From NCBI GenBank assembly GCA_035651955.1, contig DASRES010000001.1, positions 62,001 through 126,000 of the forward strand: a stretch of DNA of 64,000 nt, written 5' to 3'. Positions 53,401 to 60,878 of this stretch are shown here, one piece after another. The notes under the pieces are model-generated. The model was not told where the DNA came from and did not search any database. It saw nothing but the letters and a program-made list of their open reading frames with translations. The position numbers were made by a program, and so were the translations under genes. Source of the stretch: Acidimicrobiia bacterium (GTDB taxonomy: Bacteria; Actinomycetota; Acidimicrobiia; IMCC26256; JAMXLJ01). Within the stretch, counting starts at the first letter, position 1. Every line of letters starts with the position of its first letter.

Positions 53401-53942
53401 GCGCCCGCCGTCGCGGCGTACGTGTCGGGACCGACGAGGACCTCGCCCGGCGCCGCGGCGGTCTGCAGGCGGCTCGCGGTGTTCACGACGTCGCCCATCG
53501 CCGTGTAGTCCCCGCCGGCGCGCAACGCGCCGACGAGGACCTCGCCCGTGTTCACGCCGATGCGCATCTCGACGTCGAACCCGTCGGCGGCGCGCATCGC
53601 GGCGAGCGTCTGCTGCATGCGGAGTGCGGCCCGGACCGCGCGCTCCGCGTCGTCCTCGTGGGCGACCGGCGCGCCGAAGAGCGCCACGATCGCGTCGCCG
53701 ACGATCTTGTCGACCTGCCCGCCGAACGCGGCGACGTCCGCGACGAGCCGCTCGAAGCAGCGGTCGACCGTCCCCTTCACGTGCTCCGGGTCGGCCGCCT
53801 CCGAGAACGTCGTGAAGCCGACGAGGTCCGCGAAGAGCACCGTCGCGACCCGCCGCTCGTCGTGCCGGACGACGAGCGCGCGCCCGCAGGACGGGCAGAA
53901 GCGGGCGCCCTCGGGAACGGGCGCGCCGCAGGCCGGACACAT
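50457..53942 (-). CDS. Class III nucleotide cyclase fused to AAA-type ATPase and TPR-like repeats
   Basis: 1161 residues. Zinc ribbon at 1-20 (CPACG, CPSCG). Cyclase domain at ~30-200 with metal Asp39 (LFADLVGF), Lys79 and Asp83 in DKIVGDAIVALFG, and NTASRLQ for the transition-state Asn/Arg, so a full catalytic set. An ATPase follows with P-loop GEPGVGKT and ALADLHWADD. The last ~550 residues are helical repeats. This layout is common among actinobacterial cyclase-regulators. ATG 53942 is supported by TATCCT 6 nt upstream. The effector and product (cAMP likely) are not proven. Confidence 0.92.
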   Translation of the reverse strand: MCPACGAPVPEGARFCPSCGRALVVRHDERRVATVLFADLVGFTTFSEAADPEHVKGTVDRCFERLVADVAAFGGQVDKIVGDAIVALFGAPVAHEDDAERAVRAALRMQQTLAAMRAADGFDVEMRIGVNTGEVLVGALRAGGDYTAMGDVVNTASRLQTAAAPGEVLVGPDTYAATAGAVRYEPRGPVVIRGREAPLDVWRALEQSQPPGQRRARPPTPLIGRDVELDLLTSGIRKAVARRRAQLVVLSGEPGVGKTRLALELRDVVTEHHHACVLLGHCVPYGEANVWFPFAEALRELFGLDGGEPADVATAQVRRCVTETTGLDDADPEVVRLVEGLRTLLGHVDDAVEPARARDEAVRSLLACLDEMCERQPVVLALADLHWADDAVLEVLEQLLRRLRGRPFVLFATTRPELTERWTPRPTGYDALLLELEPLDTDASTALGRTLLGPDATDDVVRLLVERSGGNPFFMEELAAVLAASNGGPRTGPRPGIAVPATLRGLVASRLDALDLGDRAVLDDCAVVGASGRVDVVDALAREHGIADARARLARLGEDNFVTVDGDMFVFRSQLVRDVAYDMLTKGERARRHLAVAHHLAKWAGDTDRLEQVLDGLARHYGIAANLTAELGDVEGVPANLESSAVEFLERAATKAERQERWRVAADLLAMALKLTPVGSERRCRLLLARARARAELRQLAAAREDALAVSREAQERADAETRAAALVVLGDVEHKEGDLVAAERTLDEAVSCWRGLAPRGEQAGLADALRAQGMNRMFLGRNEAAAESIEEALAAYRTAGDERGEAWALQNLAWIAFNTGDMEVAEQRLHESADTFAAIGDWGGLAWAFGLLAWVRWGEGRLDEAEALAVQAFGRGGESGDPWASSMMLVLLAHVAVWRGNVTLALERATSARDRFVEIGNVWGEMQATMPLSLAQLAAGRITEARALAAHSSELAQGLSDSMREAPVGLEAAISVRIGDAAAALECVEPDSPGPGHDDARLAHGLALLQDGQVDAALRTLHVALDTAIHSGVSSALTAAVAIAETAAGRPADALARCDHATEPVTFLDGIHLAFARAFASARLGDEERARAQCDRAVAIADGTESRLEQAVTRLARAHVLAVVAPDEAASAAAEADAYLGTLGIAARGWRRLFALAAGA

Positions 53943-53946
53943 GGCG

Positions 53947-54978
53947 TCAGGATACGTCCCGCCGTGCCGGCCGGGCCGGTGCGGGACGGGTCGACGGACG
54001 CGTGGGCCGCGAGCGGTGGCGTGCGACGAGCTCGCGGATCGTGTCGGCGAACGCGGCGCGCTCCTCACTGGGGGCGTACGCCGTGCGGTACCGCCGTTCG
54101 TGCGACTCGACGAGGTCGGGCCGGTGACCCGCGAGCCACGCGAGGTAGTGCTCGCGCACGCCGGGTCGTAGGTGCAGCAGCACACCCGAGATCGACGGCG
54201 CGCCCGCGTCTACGCACGCGCGCACGACGGCGTCCAGCTGGTCGCGACCGTCGGACAGGCCGGGGAGCACCGGCGCGACGAGCACGTTGCACGGGATCCC
54301 GGCCTCGTTGAGGCGCGCGACCGCCTCGACCCGCTTCATCGGGTGCGGCGTACCGGGCTCCGTCGCGCGCCACACGTCCTCGTCGAGCGTGCCGATCGAG
54401 AACGACGTCGTCACGTCGGTGCGCTGCGCGGCCTCCGTGAGCACGTCGAGGTCGCGCAGGATCAGCGTCCCCTTCGTGAGGATCGAGAACGGGTTGCGCG
54501 CCTCGCCGAGGACCTCGACGATCCCGCGCGTGAGCCGGTACTTGCCCTCGGCGCGCTGGTACGGGTCGGTGTTGGTGCCCATCGCGATCGGATCGCCGCG
54601 CCACCGCTTCGGGTGGAGCTCCGCGCGCACCCGCTCGACGGCGTTCGTCTTGACGACGATCACGCGGTCGAACTCGGTCGACGGGTCGAGGTCGAGGTAC
54701 GCGTGCGTCGGGCGCGCGAAGCAATAGGTGCACGCGTGGCTGCAGCCGCGGTACGCGTTGATCGTGTAGCGGAACGGGACGGGCGAGCGGTCGGGGACCT
54801 CGTTGATGATCTGCCGGGCCCGCACGTGCACGAACTCGAGCCCGCGGAACTCGCCTCGGCCGATCTCACGCTCGGGCACCTCGAAGAGCGGGATCTGCGT
54901 GACGGCCTCTCCCGTGGGCTCCAGCGCGGCCCACCGGTGCGGTCGGTGCCGCCGATCGGGATCGATCCGTTCGGGCAT
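53947..54978 (-). CDS. Rv2578c-like radical SAM protein
   Basis: 343 residues. Iron-sulfur cysteines C79, C83 and C86 in RGCSHACTYC, and TNTDPYQRAEGKYRLTR characteristic of the Rv2578c/SplB-related family. Its reaction is unknown. ATG 54978 follows TACGCT by 7 nt on the minus strand. Its stop codon lies 4 nt before the cyclase start on the same strand, so the two may share a transcript. Confidence 0.9.
   Translation of the reverse strand: MPERIDPDRRHRPHRWAALEPTGEAVTQIPLFEVPEREIGRGEFRGLEFVHVRARQIINEVPDRSPVPFRYTINAYRGCSHACTYCFARPTHAYLDLDPSTEFDRVIVVKTNAVERVRAELHPKRWRGDPIAMGTNTDPYQRAEGKYRLTRGIVEVLGEARNPFSILTKGTLILRDLDVLTEAAQRTDVTTSFSIGTLDEDVWRATEPGTPHPMKRVEAVARLNEAGIPCNVLVAPVLPGLSDGRDQLDAVVRACVDAGAPSISGVLLHLRPGVREHYLAWLAGHRPDLVESHERRYRTAYAPSEERAAFADTIRELVARHRSRPTRPSTRPAPARPARRDVS
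53949..53954 (-). promoter_or_regulatory. Cyclase gene -10 element TATCCT, leaderless type
   Basis: On the minus strand TATCCT ends 6 nt before ATG 53942. It is inside the last codons of the radical SAM gene. Confidence 0.55.
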
Positions 54979-54985
54979 GGCGCCC

Positions 54986-54991
54986 AGCGTA
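54986..54991 (-). promoter_or_regulatory. Radical SAM gene -10 element TACGCT, leaderless type
   Basis: On the minus strand TACGCT ends 7 nt before ATG 54978. Confidence 0.55.
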
Positions 54992-55081
54992 GCGAACACA
55001 CGTTCGGCCCGCGTGCGAGACGTCGTGGTCGCGCCCGGTCCCGCCTTGGTCCGGCGGCGCCGGCGCGCCGACAATGGGCGC

Positions 55082-55369
55082 ATGGCGAAGCTGTCCGACG
55101 AGCAGGTGCGCGCGGCGCTCGAGGGCCTCCCCGGCTGGGAGCGCGACGGTGACGCGATCCGCTCGTCGATCGGGCTGCCCTCGTTCGCGGACGCGATCGC
55201 GTTCGTCGTGCGCGTCGGATTCCTCGCCGAGGCCGCGAACCACCACCCCGACCTCGACGTCCGGTGGCGCACCGTGCACGTGACGCTGACCACGCACGAT
55301 GCCGGCGGGATCACCGACAAGGACATCGACCTCGCGCGCGCGATCCACGGCGCCGCGACCGGGCGATGA
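55082..55369 (+). CDS. Pterin-4a-carbinolamine dehydratase family protein
   Basis: 95 residues. The PCD/DCoH signature NHHPDLDVRWRTVHVTL and the end GITDKDIDLARAI are intact. The enzyme dehydrates 4a-hydroxy-tetrahydropterins; in bacteria without phenylalanine hydroxylase its role may lie in other pterin cofactors. mobA, a pterin-cofactor gene, is 850 bp away. GACAAT, a weak -10, stands 6 nt before ATG 55082. It overlaps the next gene by 4 nt. Confidence 0.92.
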   Translation: MAKLSDEQVRAALEGLPGWERDGDAIRSSIGLPSFADAIAFVVRVGFLAEAANHHPDLDVRWRTVHVTLTTHDAGGITDKDIDLARAIHGAATGR

Positions 55370-55785
55370 TCGTCTTCTTCGTCGTCGCCGGTGGGCTCGT
55401 CGTGCTCCTCGTCGTGTTCGGCGTCGCGGCCGCGACCGACCCGGGGCCACCGCCCGCGGAGGTCGCGCTGGGCTACGAGCTCGCGTGGGACCGGCTCGAC
55501 TTCGACACGCTGTGGTCGCTGTCGACGGCCGAGCTGCGTGACCGCCGGTCGCGCAGGGACTTCGTCGCGGCGAAACGAGCCGCGTACCGCGAGCAACCGG
55601 ATCTCCGCCGTCTCACGCGCAACATCGCGGTCGAGGAGGCCACGGCCGGGCCCCACGTCGCGGTCGTGATCACCGCGGTCGAGCTGCGCGACGGCTCGAC
55701 GGTGCGGGACGAGCTCAAGCTCGTCCGCCGGGCGGGTCGCTGGCAGGTCCTGACCTACAACCTGCGCACGGCTCAGGGCTCCTGA
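55366..55785 (+). CDS. Membrane-anchored NTF2-like protein of unknown function
   Basis: 139 residues. One N-terminal hydrophobic helix (FFVVAGGLVVLLVVFGVAAA) precedes a ~110-residue domain with LGYELAWDRLDFDTLW and a final RRAGRWQVLTYNL, a pattern seen in NTF2-like/DUF4878-type extracytoplasmic domains. I cannot name the family firmly. The 3' end overlaps the convergent PPOX gene by 13 bp. Confidence 0.72.
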   Translation: MIVFFVVAGGLVVLLVVFGVAAATDPGPPPAEVALGYELAWDRLDFDTLWSLSTAELRDRRSRRDFVAAKRAAYREQPDLRRLTRNIAVEEATAGPHVAVVITAVELRDGSTVRDELKLVRRAGRWQVLTYNLRTAQGS

Positions 55786-56195
55786 CGCCAGGCCCACCCG
55801 CGCCACCGGCGGACCGTGACGACGATCGCAGGGCCGCTCGGCGGTGTGGCACGGTATTGCGCGTAACGCGCGACGAGCCGCGCGACCGCCTGCTCGTGGT
55901 CCGGACCGTCGTCGAGCACGCGGGCGTCGCCGTCCGCGCGTGCCCACCACAGCTGCGTCCAGTCGTCGTCGTCGTAGTGGTCGACGAGCAGGCTGACCGC
56001 GGGGTTCGCGCGCACGTTCGCGACACGGCGCAACGCCGTCGTCGTCTTCGGCTTCGCGTCGACCGCGGTCACGATCGTCGCGCCATCGAGCGCGAAGCAC
56101 ACGGGGACGAGATGGGGGCGATGCTGCCCGTCGACCGTCGCGAGCCGCGCGACCCGTGCGCGCGCGAACCGCGCGCGCACCTCGTCGTCGTCCAC
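55773..56195 (-). CDS. PPOX-class, probably F420-dependent enzyme (Rv0121-like)
   Basis: 140 residues. Split-barrel flavin/F420 fold: ARVARLATVDGQHRPHLVPV at the start, and DDDWTQLWWARADGDARV, which resembles the Rv0121-like PPOX group. These proteins bind F420 or FMN and carry out reductions; the substrate is unknown. GTG 56195 follows TATCTT by 7 nt. It is divergent from mobA with overlapping promoters. Confidence 0.83.
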   Translation of the reverse strand: MDDDEVRARFARARVARLATVDGQHRPHLVPVCFALDGATIVTAVDAKPKTTTALRRVANVRANPAVSLLVDHYDDDDWTQLWWARADGDARVLDDGPDHEQAVARLVARYAQYRATPPSGPAIVVTVRRWRGWAWRQEP

Positions 56196-56202
56196 GGGCG
56201 AG

Positions 56203-56212
56203 AAGATACCGT
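56203..56212. promoter_or_regulatory. Bidirectional promoter with overlapping -10 hexamers
   Basis: In the 10 bp AAGATACCGT the minus strand reads TATCTT (56203-56208), 7 nt before GTG 56195, while the plus strand reads TACCGT (56207-56212), 7 nt before ATG 56220. The two hexamers share the TA at 56207-56208, and only 24 bp separate the two genes. Confidence 0.65.
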
Positions 56213-56219
56213 CGGCCGG

Positions 56220-56795
56220 ATGATCCCCGGGCTGCTGCTCACCGGTGGCGCGAGCACGCGCATGGGCCGGGCGAAGGCCGAGCTCGCGTGGGACGGTGAG
56301 CGGCTCGCGGACCGTGTCGCGCGCGTCGTTGGCGCGGTGTGCGCGCCGGTCCTCGAGGTCGGCCCGGGCCACAGCGCGCTGCCCGCGGTGCTCGAGGACC
56401 CGCCGGGGAGCGGCCCGCTCGTCGCGCTCGTCGCGGGAGTGCACGCCCTCGCGACATCGGGTGCGGCGCCGCCCGTCCTCGTCGTCGCGGTCGACATGCC
56501 GTTCGTGAGCGAGCCGCTGCTGACGCTCCTGCGCGATCACCCCGGCGACCGGAGCGTCGTGCCCGTGGCGTCGGGCCGCGCCCAGCCGCTGTGCGCGCGG
56601 TACAGCGCGGACGCATGCCGGCTCGCGGTCGCGCTGACCGAGGCGGGCGAACGGTCGATGCGCGCGCTCCTCGACGCCGCGGACGTCGAGCTCGTACCGG
56701 AGTCGCGATGGCAGGAGGTCGCGGGCGCGGACGCCTTGGTGGACGTCGACACGCCCGACGACGTCGCCCGGTGGCAACGGCCCAGGGGTGGGTAG
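56220..56795 (+). CDS. mobA: Molybdenum cofactor guanylyltransferase MobA
   Basis: 191 residues. Nucleotidyltransferase start GLLLTGGASTRMGRAKA, then VVAVDMPFV and DVDTPDD. MobA attaches GMP to molybdopterin to make the guanine-dinucleotide cofactor used by DMSO-reductase-family enzymes. fdhD follows 9 nt later, so both serve a formate-dehydrogenase-type molybdoenzyme not found here. ATG 56220 follows TACCGT by 7 nt. Confidence 0.9.
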   Translation: MIPGLLLTGGASTRMGRAKAELAWDGERLADRVARVVGAVCAPVLEVGPGHSALPAVLEDPPGSGPLVALVAGVHALATSGAAPPVLVVAVDMPFVSEPLLTLLRDHPGDRSVVPVASGRAQPLCARYSADACRLAVALTEAGERSMRALLDAADVELVPESRWQEVAGADALVDVDTPDDVARWQRPRGG

Positions 56796-56804
56796 GACGG
56801 GACC

Positions 56805-57644
56805 GTGGAGGTCGAGGCGACCCGCACCCCGACGACCCCGACCCGCGTGCACGCCCTCGCCGACGGCCGTGTGGTGGAGCGGCCCGACCGGCTCGTCACC
56901 GAGGAGCCGATGGAGATCCGCGTGCACGTTCCCGGGCACGTCCCGGAGGCGCTCGCCGTCACGATGCGGACCCCCGGGAACGACTTCGAGCTCGCCGTCG
57001 GGTTCTGCGTGACGGAGGGCGTCGTGCACTCCCCGGACGACGTCGTGTCGGTCGCCTACTGCGTCGAGGGCGGCGCGCACCACGCCAACATCGTCACGGT
57101 GCGCCTGCGCGGCATGCCGGCCGACGGTCTGCCGCGGCGCTCGTTCGTGGCCAACGCGAGCTGCGGCCTGTGCGGCAAGACGCAGCTCGACGACGTCGAG
57201 CTGCGCTGCCCGCCGATGAGCGACGGGCCGCGGGTCGCGGCGTCGACGATCCTCGAGCTTCCCGACCGTCTGCGCGACGCGCAGCGCGTCTTCGACTCGA
57301 CCGGTGGTCTGCACGGCGCTGCGGTGTTCGGCGTCGACGGCGCGCTCGACACGTTGCGCGAGGACTGCGGTCGCCACAACGCGGTCGACAAGGTCGTCGG
57401 TCGGGCCACGCTCGACCGCCGGCTCCCGCTCGCGTCGAGCGTGCTCATGGTGTCGGGTCGCGTCAGCTTCGAGATCGTGCAGAAGGCCGCGATGGCCGGC
57501 ATCCCGGTCGTCTGCGCGGTGTCGGCGCCGTCGAGCCTGGCAGTCGACGCCGCGCGCCGCTTCGGTCAGACGATCGTCGGGTTCCTTCGCGGCGCGCGCT
57601 TCAACGTGTACACCGGGCCCGAGCGCGTCGACCTCGACGCCTGA
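56805..57644 (+). CDS. fdhD: Formate dehydrogenase accessory sulfurtransferase FdhD
   Basis: 279 residues. The catalytic cysteines C120 and C123 in ASCGLCGKTQ, STGGLHGAA, and GRHNAVDKVVG are all diagnostic. FdhD passes sulfur from IscS to the molybdenum cofactor of formate dehydrogenases. GTG 56805 has TAGGAC 6 nt upstream, a weak -10; co-transcription with mobA is likely. Confidence 0.94.
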   Translation: MEVEATRTPTTPTRVHALADGRVVERPDRLVTEEPMEIRVHVPGHVPEALAVTMRTPGNDFELAVGFCVTEGVVHSPDDVVSVAYCVEGGAHHANIVTVRLRGMPADGLPRRSFVANASCGLCGKTQLDDVELRCPPMSDGPRVAASTILELPDRLRDAQRVFDSTGGLHGAAVFGVDGALDTLREDCGRHNAVDKVVGRATLDRRLPLASSVLMVSGRVSFEIVQKAAMAGIPVVCAVSAPSSLAVDAARRFGQTIVGFLRGARFNVYTGPERVDLDA

Positions 57645-57652
57645 CCGCGCGA

Positions 57653-58060
57653 CTACGCGACCGGCACGACCTCCGCGGTGCAGAACGCGCACCGGCGCGC
57701 GGGCGCCGGAATGGAGCTCATGCACTCGGGGCACTCACGCGTCGGCACGTCGACGTCGCGTTCGGGGCGGAGCCGGCGCATGAGCGCGTTGAGCGGCTTG
57801 ACGACGAAGAAGAACACCGCGGCGGCGATCACGAGAAACGAGATCACGGCGTTGATGAAGTGGCCGTAGCGGAACACGCTGCCGTGGATCGTGAACGTCA
57901 GGCTCGAGAAGTCCGCCTTGCCGGGGATCGCGATCAGCGGTGTCAACAGGTCGGACACGAACGCGGTGACGACCGCACCGAACGCGGCGCCGATGACGAC
58001 CGCGATCGCCAGGTCGACGACGTTCCCGCGCAGCACGAATTCCTTGAAGTCCTTCAGCAT
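57653..58060 (-). CDS. mscL: Large-conductance mechanosensitive channel MscL
   Basis: 135 residues. The N-terminal amphipathic helix FKEFVLRGNVVDLAIAVVIG is followed by two transmembrane helices. The C-terminus has a zinc-ribbon-like CPECMSSI and CAFCTAEV, an addition frequent in actinobacterial MscL. The channel releases solutes on hypo-osmotic shock. It is convergent with fdhD, 8 bp apart. Confidence 0.95.
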   Translation of the reverse strand: MLKDFKEFVLRGNVVDLAIAVVIGAAFGAVVTAFVSDLLTPLIAIPGKADFSSLTFTIHGSVFRYGHFINAVISFLVIAAAVFFFVVKPLNALMRRLRPERDVDVPTRECPECMSSIPAPARRCAFCTAEVVPVA

Positions 58061-58157
58061 CCGACTCACCCCCGGTTCGCCGACGCCGGGAACCCGGCGT
58101 GCGCGAGAGTCTGCCCGGTTCGGTGGGACTCGACCCGGCATCTGCGAGACTGCGCAC

Positions 58158-58904
58158 GTGACCCCGGAGGACCTCCTCGAGCTGTTCGAGCGCGCGGCCG
58201 TCGCAGTCCGCGGCGCGGTCACCGGCATCGCGCACGACGAGCTGCGCAAGCGCACCGACCGGCCCGGTCAGTACGCGCTCGACCTCGTCGCGGATGCCGC
58301 CGCCCTCGCCGTGCTCACGCGCGGGCCGCTGTGCGTGATGAGCGAGGAGTCCGCGTTCACGGGACCACGTGGCGCGTCGATCACGGTCGTCCTCGACCCG
58401 GTGGACGGGTCGACGAACTGCTCGCGCGGCCTGCCGTACTGGGCGACCTCGCTGTGCGCGGTCGATCGCGACGGCGCGCTCGCATCGCTCGTCGTGAACC
58501 AGGCGACCGGGTCCACGACGACCGCGATCCGGGGCGTCGGTGCGTGGCGGGACGGGCGTCCGTTGCAGGCGTCGTCGGTGCGTCGCGTCGACGAGGCCGT
58601 CATCGCGATCTCGAGCCTTCCGCCGCGCGTGCTGCCGTGGCGCCAGTTCCGCGCGATGGGCTCCGCCGCGCTCGCGCTGTGCGACGTCGCCGCGGGCGCG
58701 TTCGACGGCTACGTGGACGCCGGCCGTTACCACGCACCGTGGGACTACCTCGGCGGCGTGCTCGCGTGCCGCGAGGCCGGCGCGTTCGTGCAGGACGCAT
58801 CGCAGCTCCCACTCGACGTCACCGAGCACGACGCGCGGCGACAGATCCTCGCGGGGTGCACCAAGGAGCTGTACATCGCGTTGCGCAACGCGGCCGGCGC
58901 GTGA
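58158..58904 (+). CDS. Inositol monophosphatase family protein, divergent copy
   Basis: 248 residues. The metal site LDPVDGSTNCSRGLPYW and CVMSEESAF are intact. The first acidic motif and the second metal motif are altered: WDYLGG stands where most members have WDxAAG. It may dephosphorylate inositol phosphates, PAP/histidinol phosphate or related compounds. GTG 58158 is the start. A second family member follows 10 nt downstream. Confidence 0.85.
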   Translation: MTPEDLLELFERAAVAVRGAVTGIAHDELRKRTDRPGQYALDLVADAAALAVLTRGPLCVMSEESAFTGPRGASITVVLDPVDGSTNCSRGLPYWATSLCAVDRDGALASLVVNQATGSTTTAIRGVGAWRDGRPLQASSVRRVDEAVIAISSLPPRVLPWRQFRAMGSAALALCDVAAGAFDGYVDAGRYHAPWDYLGGVLACREAGAFVQDASQLPLDVTEHDARRQILAGCTKELYIALRNAAGA

Positions 58905-58914
58905 AGGCCGGCTG

Positions 58915-59697
58915 ATGGACCTCGACGCCCTGGCCGATGCCGCACGCGTCGCCGCGCGCGTCGGGAGCTCGGTCGTGGTCGACCACTACGGCGCCGCACG
59001 GGACGTGCGCGAGAAGGCGCCCGGTGACTGGGTGAGCGAAGCCGACCTCGACAGTGAGCGGACGATCCGCGCGGCGCTCGAGCAGGCCGCGCCCGGCATC
59101 CCCGTGTTCGGCGAGGAGGCGGGTGGTGAGCGCGCCGACCTCGGCTGGCTCGTCGACCCGCTCGACGGCACGTCGAACTTCCTGCACCGGTTCCCGGCCG
59201 TCGGTGTGTCGGTCGCGCTCGTGCGCGAGGCGCGGCCGGTCGTCGGTGTCGTCCGGGCACCGTTGCTCGGTGACGAGTACGTCGCGGTCGACGGGCAGGG
59301 CGCGTTCCGCAACGGGGCGCGCGTGCACGTGAGCACGCGCGACGCGGACCAGGCGATCTGCGCGACGGGCTTCCCGTTCCGTCACAAGGAACGACTCCCC
59401 GCGTACCTGCGCGCGTTCGAGGCCGCACTCGAGCGCTTCGAGGACCTACGGCGCCCCGGGGCCGCGAGTCTCGACCTCGCCTGGACCGCATCCGGCACGT
59501 TCGACGGGTTCTTCGAGCTCGCGCTCGGTCCGTGGGACGTCGCGGCGGGCGCGTTGCTGGTGCGCGAGGCGGGGGGCGTCGTCAGCGACTGGGACGGCGA
59601 CGACACGCGCTGGCTCGACACCGGCAACATCGTCGCCGCGCCGCCCCAGGTGCACGACGTGCTCCTCGACCTCGTGCGCGCGTCCGGCGCGACGTGA
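58915..59697 (+). CDS. Inositol monophosphatase family protein
   Basis: 260 residues. Canonical motifs: GDWVSEADLDSE, VFGEEAGG, VDPLDGTSNFLHRFP, and GPWDVAAGALLVREAGG. It is closer to the family consensus than its upstream neighbour. Possible substrates are inositol-1-phosphate, fructose-1,6-bisphosphate or histidinol phosphate; the sequence does not decide. It is convergent with the next gene, 28 bp apart. Confidence 0.9.
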   Translation: MDLDALADAARVAARVGSSVVVDHYGAARDVREKAPGDWVSEADLDSERTIRAALEQAAPGIPVFGEEAGGERADLGWLVDPLDGTSNFLHRFPAVGVSVALVREARPVVGVVRAPLLGDEYVAVDGQGAFRNGARVHVSTRDADQAICATGFPFRHKERLPAYLRAFEAALERFEDLRRPGAASLDLAWTASGTFDGFFELALGPWDVAAGALLVREAGGVVSDWDGDDTRWLDTGNIVAAPPQVHDVLLDLVRASGAT

Positions 59698-59725
59698 GCG
59701 TGACGTCGCGGGACCCGGCGTCGTA

Positions 59726-60871
59726 CTAGGTGCTCAGCACCCCGGGCCCGATCGGGCGGAGCTCCTGTCGGAGCGGCGCGACGTCCTCGCCCAGCGCGGT
59801 GTACACCGCGTCCGTGAGGTCGAGGAACCGTTGCTCGTTCGGCAGGTACGACGGCAGGCCGTTGCAGACGACCACCATCACGAGCCCGATCTCCGGGTCC
59901 GCGAGACCGCGCGACGACGCCATGCCGTTGTGCCCGAACGCGCGCCGTGTCGTGCCACCCGTGAACGCGCGCTGGACCCCGAGACCCCACGGCATCGACA
60001 ACCCGAACGTCGCGTCCTTCATCCCGCGACGGTGGATGGCCGCCATCACCTCGACGGTGCGCTCGTCGATCACCCGCGCTCCGTACCCGAGTACGGACTC
60101 GTAGAAGAGGCCGAGCTCGCGTGCCGGGCCGCGGATCCCACCGCCGGGCTCGACCTTCGCCACGTGCCACGGCTCGTTGTGGATGCGGTCGATCTTGTAG
60201 GGAACCATCTGCAGGGCGCCGTCGCGCACACGCGGCACGGTGTGGCCCTTCCACGCGACGGGCACGATGCGGTCGCCGAGCGCGCGCTGCTCGTCGAGCG
60301 ACACGCCGAGCCGGGAGTTCGCCATGCCGATCGGCGTGAGGATCTCGTCGCGGACGTAGCGGTCGATCGGGCGCCCGTCGACCGCTTCCACGACGGCACC
60401 GAGGATCTTCCACCCGCTCGACGCGTGATAGCCCGCCGCCGTGCCGGGGACCCACTCGGCGTCGTGCGCGGCGATGCGCGCGACCGCGTCGGCGTACGGG
60501 AGGTCGAGGTCGAACGTCTCGCCGCCGCTCAGCATCGGGAAGCCGCCGGTGTGCGTGAGGACGTGGCGCAGCGTCGCGCGCTCCTTGCCCGCACCCCAGC
60601 CCTCCACGTACTTCGCGACCGGGTCGTCGAGCGCGAGCCGGCCCTGCTCCCACAGTTGCAGCACGGCGACGGTCGTGACGGGCTTGCTCGACGAGTACCA
60701 GAGCATCAGGTCGTCGACGCGCGCGTCGCGGCCCGGTCGCGTCTCACCGATCGCGGTGTCGAGGAGGACGGTGCCCTCCAACGAGACGTACGCCTGCGCA
60801 CAGTCGTGGAGGTCGTCGGCCCGCTGGCGCTCGAGCAGGTCGACGACGGGCGTGAGGTCGGGGTCGGGCAT
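59726..60871 (-). CDS. Beta-lactamase-fold serine hydrolase (class C / esterase type)
   Basis: 381 residues, no signal peptide, so probably cytoplasmic and not a true beta-lactamase. Active-site SxxK in YSSSKPVTT, Tyr in AAGYHASSG, and HNG in FGHNGMASS. The family includes esterases and peptidases. ATG 60871 follows TAACCT by 7 nt on the minus strand. It is divergent from an acyltransferase gene. Confidence 0.9.
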   Translation of the reverse strand: MPDPDLTPVVDLLERQRADDLHDCAQAYVSLEGTVLLDTAIGETRPGRDARVDDLMLWYSSSKPVTTVAVLQLWEQGRLALDDPVAKYVEGWGAGKERATLRHVLTHTGGFPMLSGGETFDLDLPYADAVARIAAHDAEWVPGTAAGYHASSGWKILGAVVEAVDGRPIDRYVRDEILTPIGMANSRLGVSLDEQRALGDRIVPVAWKGHTVPRVRDGALQMVPYKIDRIHNEPWHVAKVEPGGGIRGPARELGLFYESVLGYGARVIDERTVEVMAAIHRRGMKDATFGLSMPWGLGVQRAFTGGTTRRAFGHNGMASSRGLADPEIGLVMVVVCNGLPSYLPNEQRFLDLTDAVYTALGEDVAPLRQELRPIGPGVLST

Positions 60872-60878
60872 GGCCGGA

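Noticed and set aside
59726-60871. A true beta-lactamase resistance gene
   Set aside because: No signal peptide, and the family motifs (SxxK, Tyr, HNG) are shared by many cytoplasmic esterases; nothing points to antibiotic hydrolysis.
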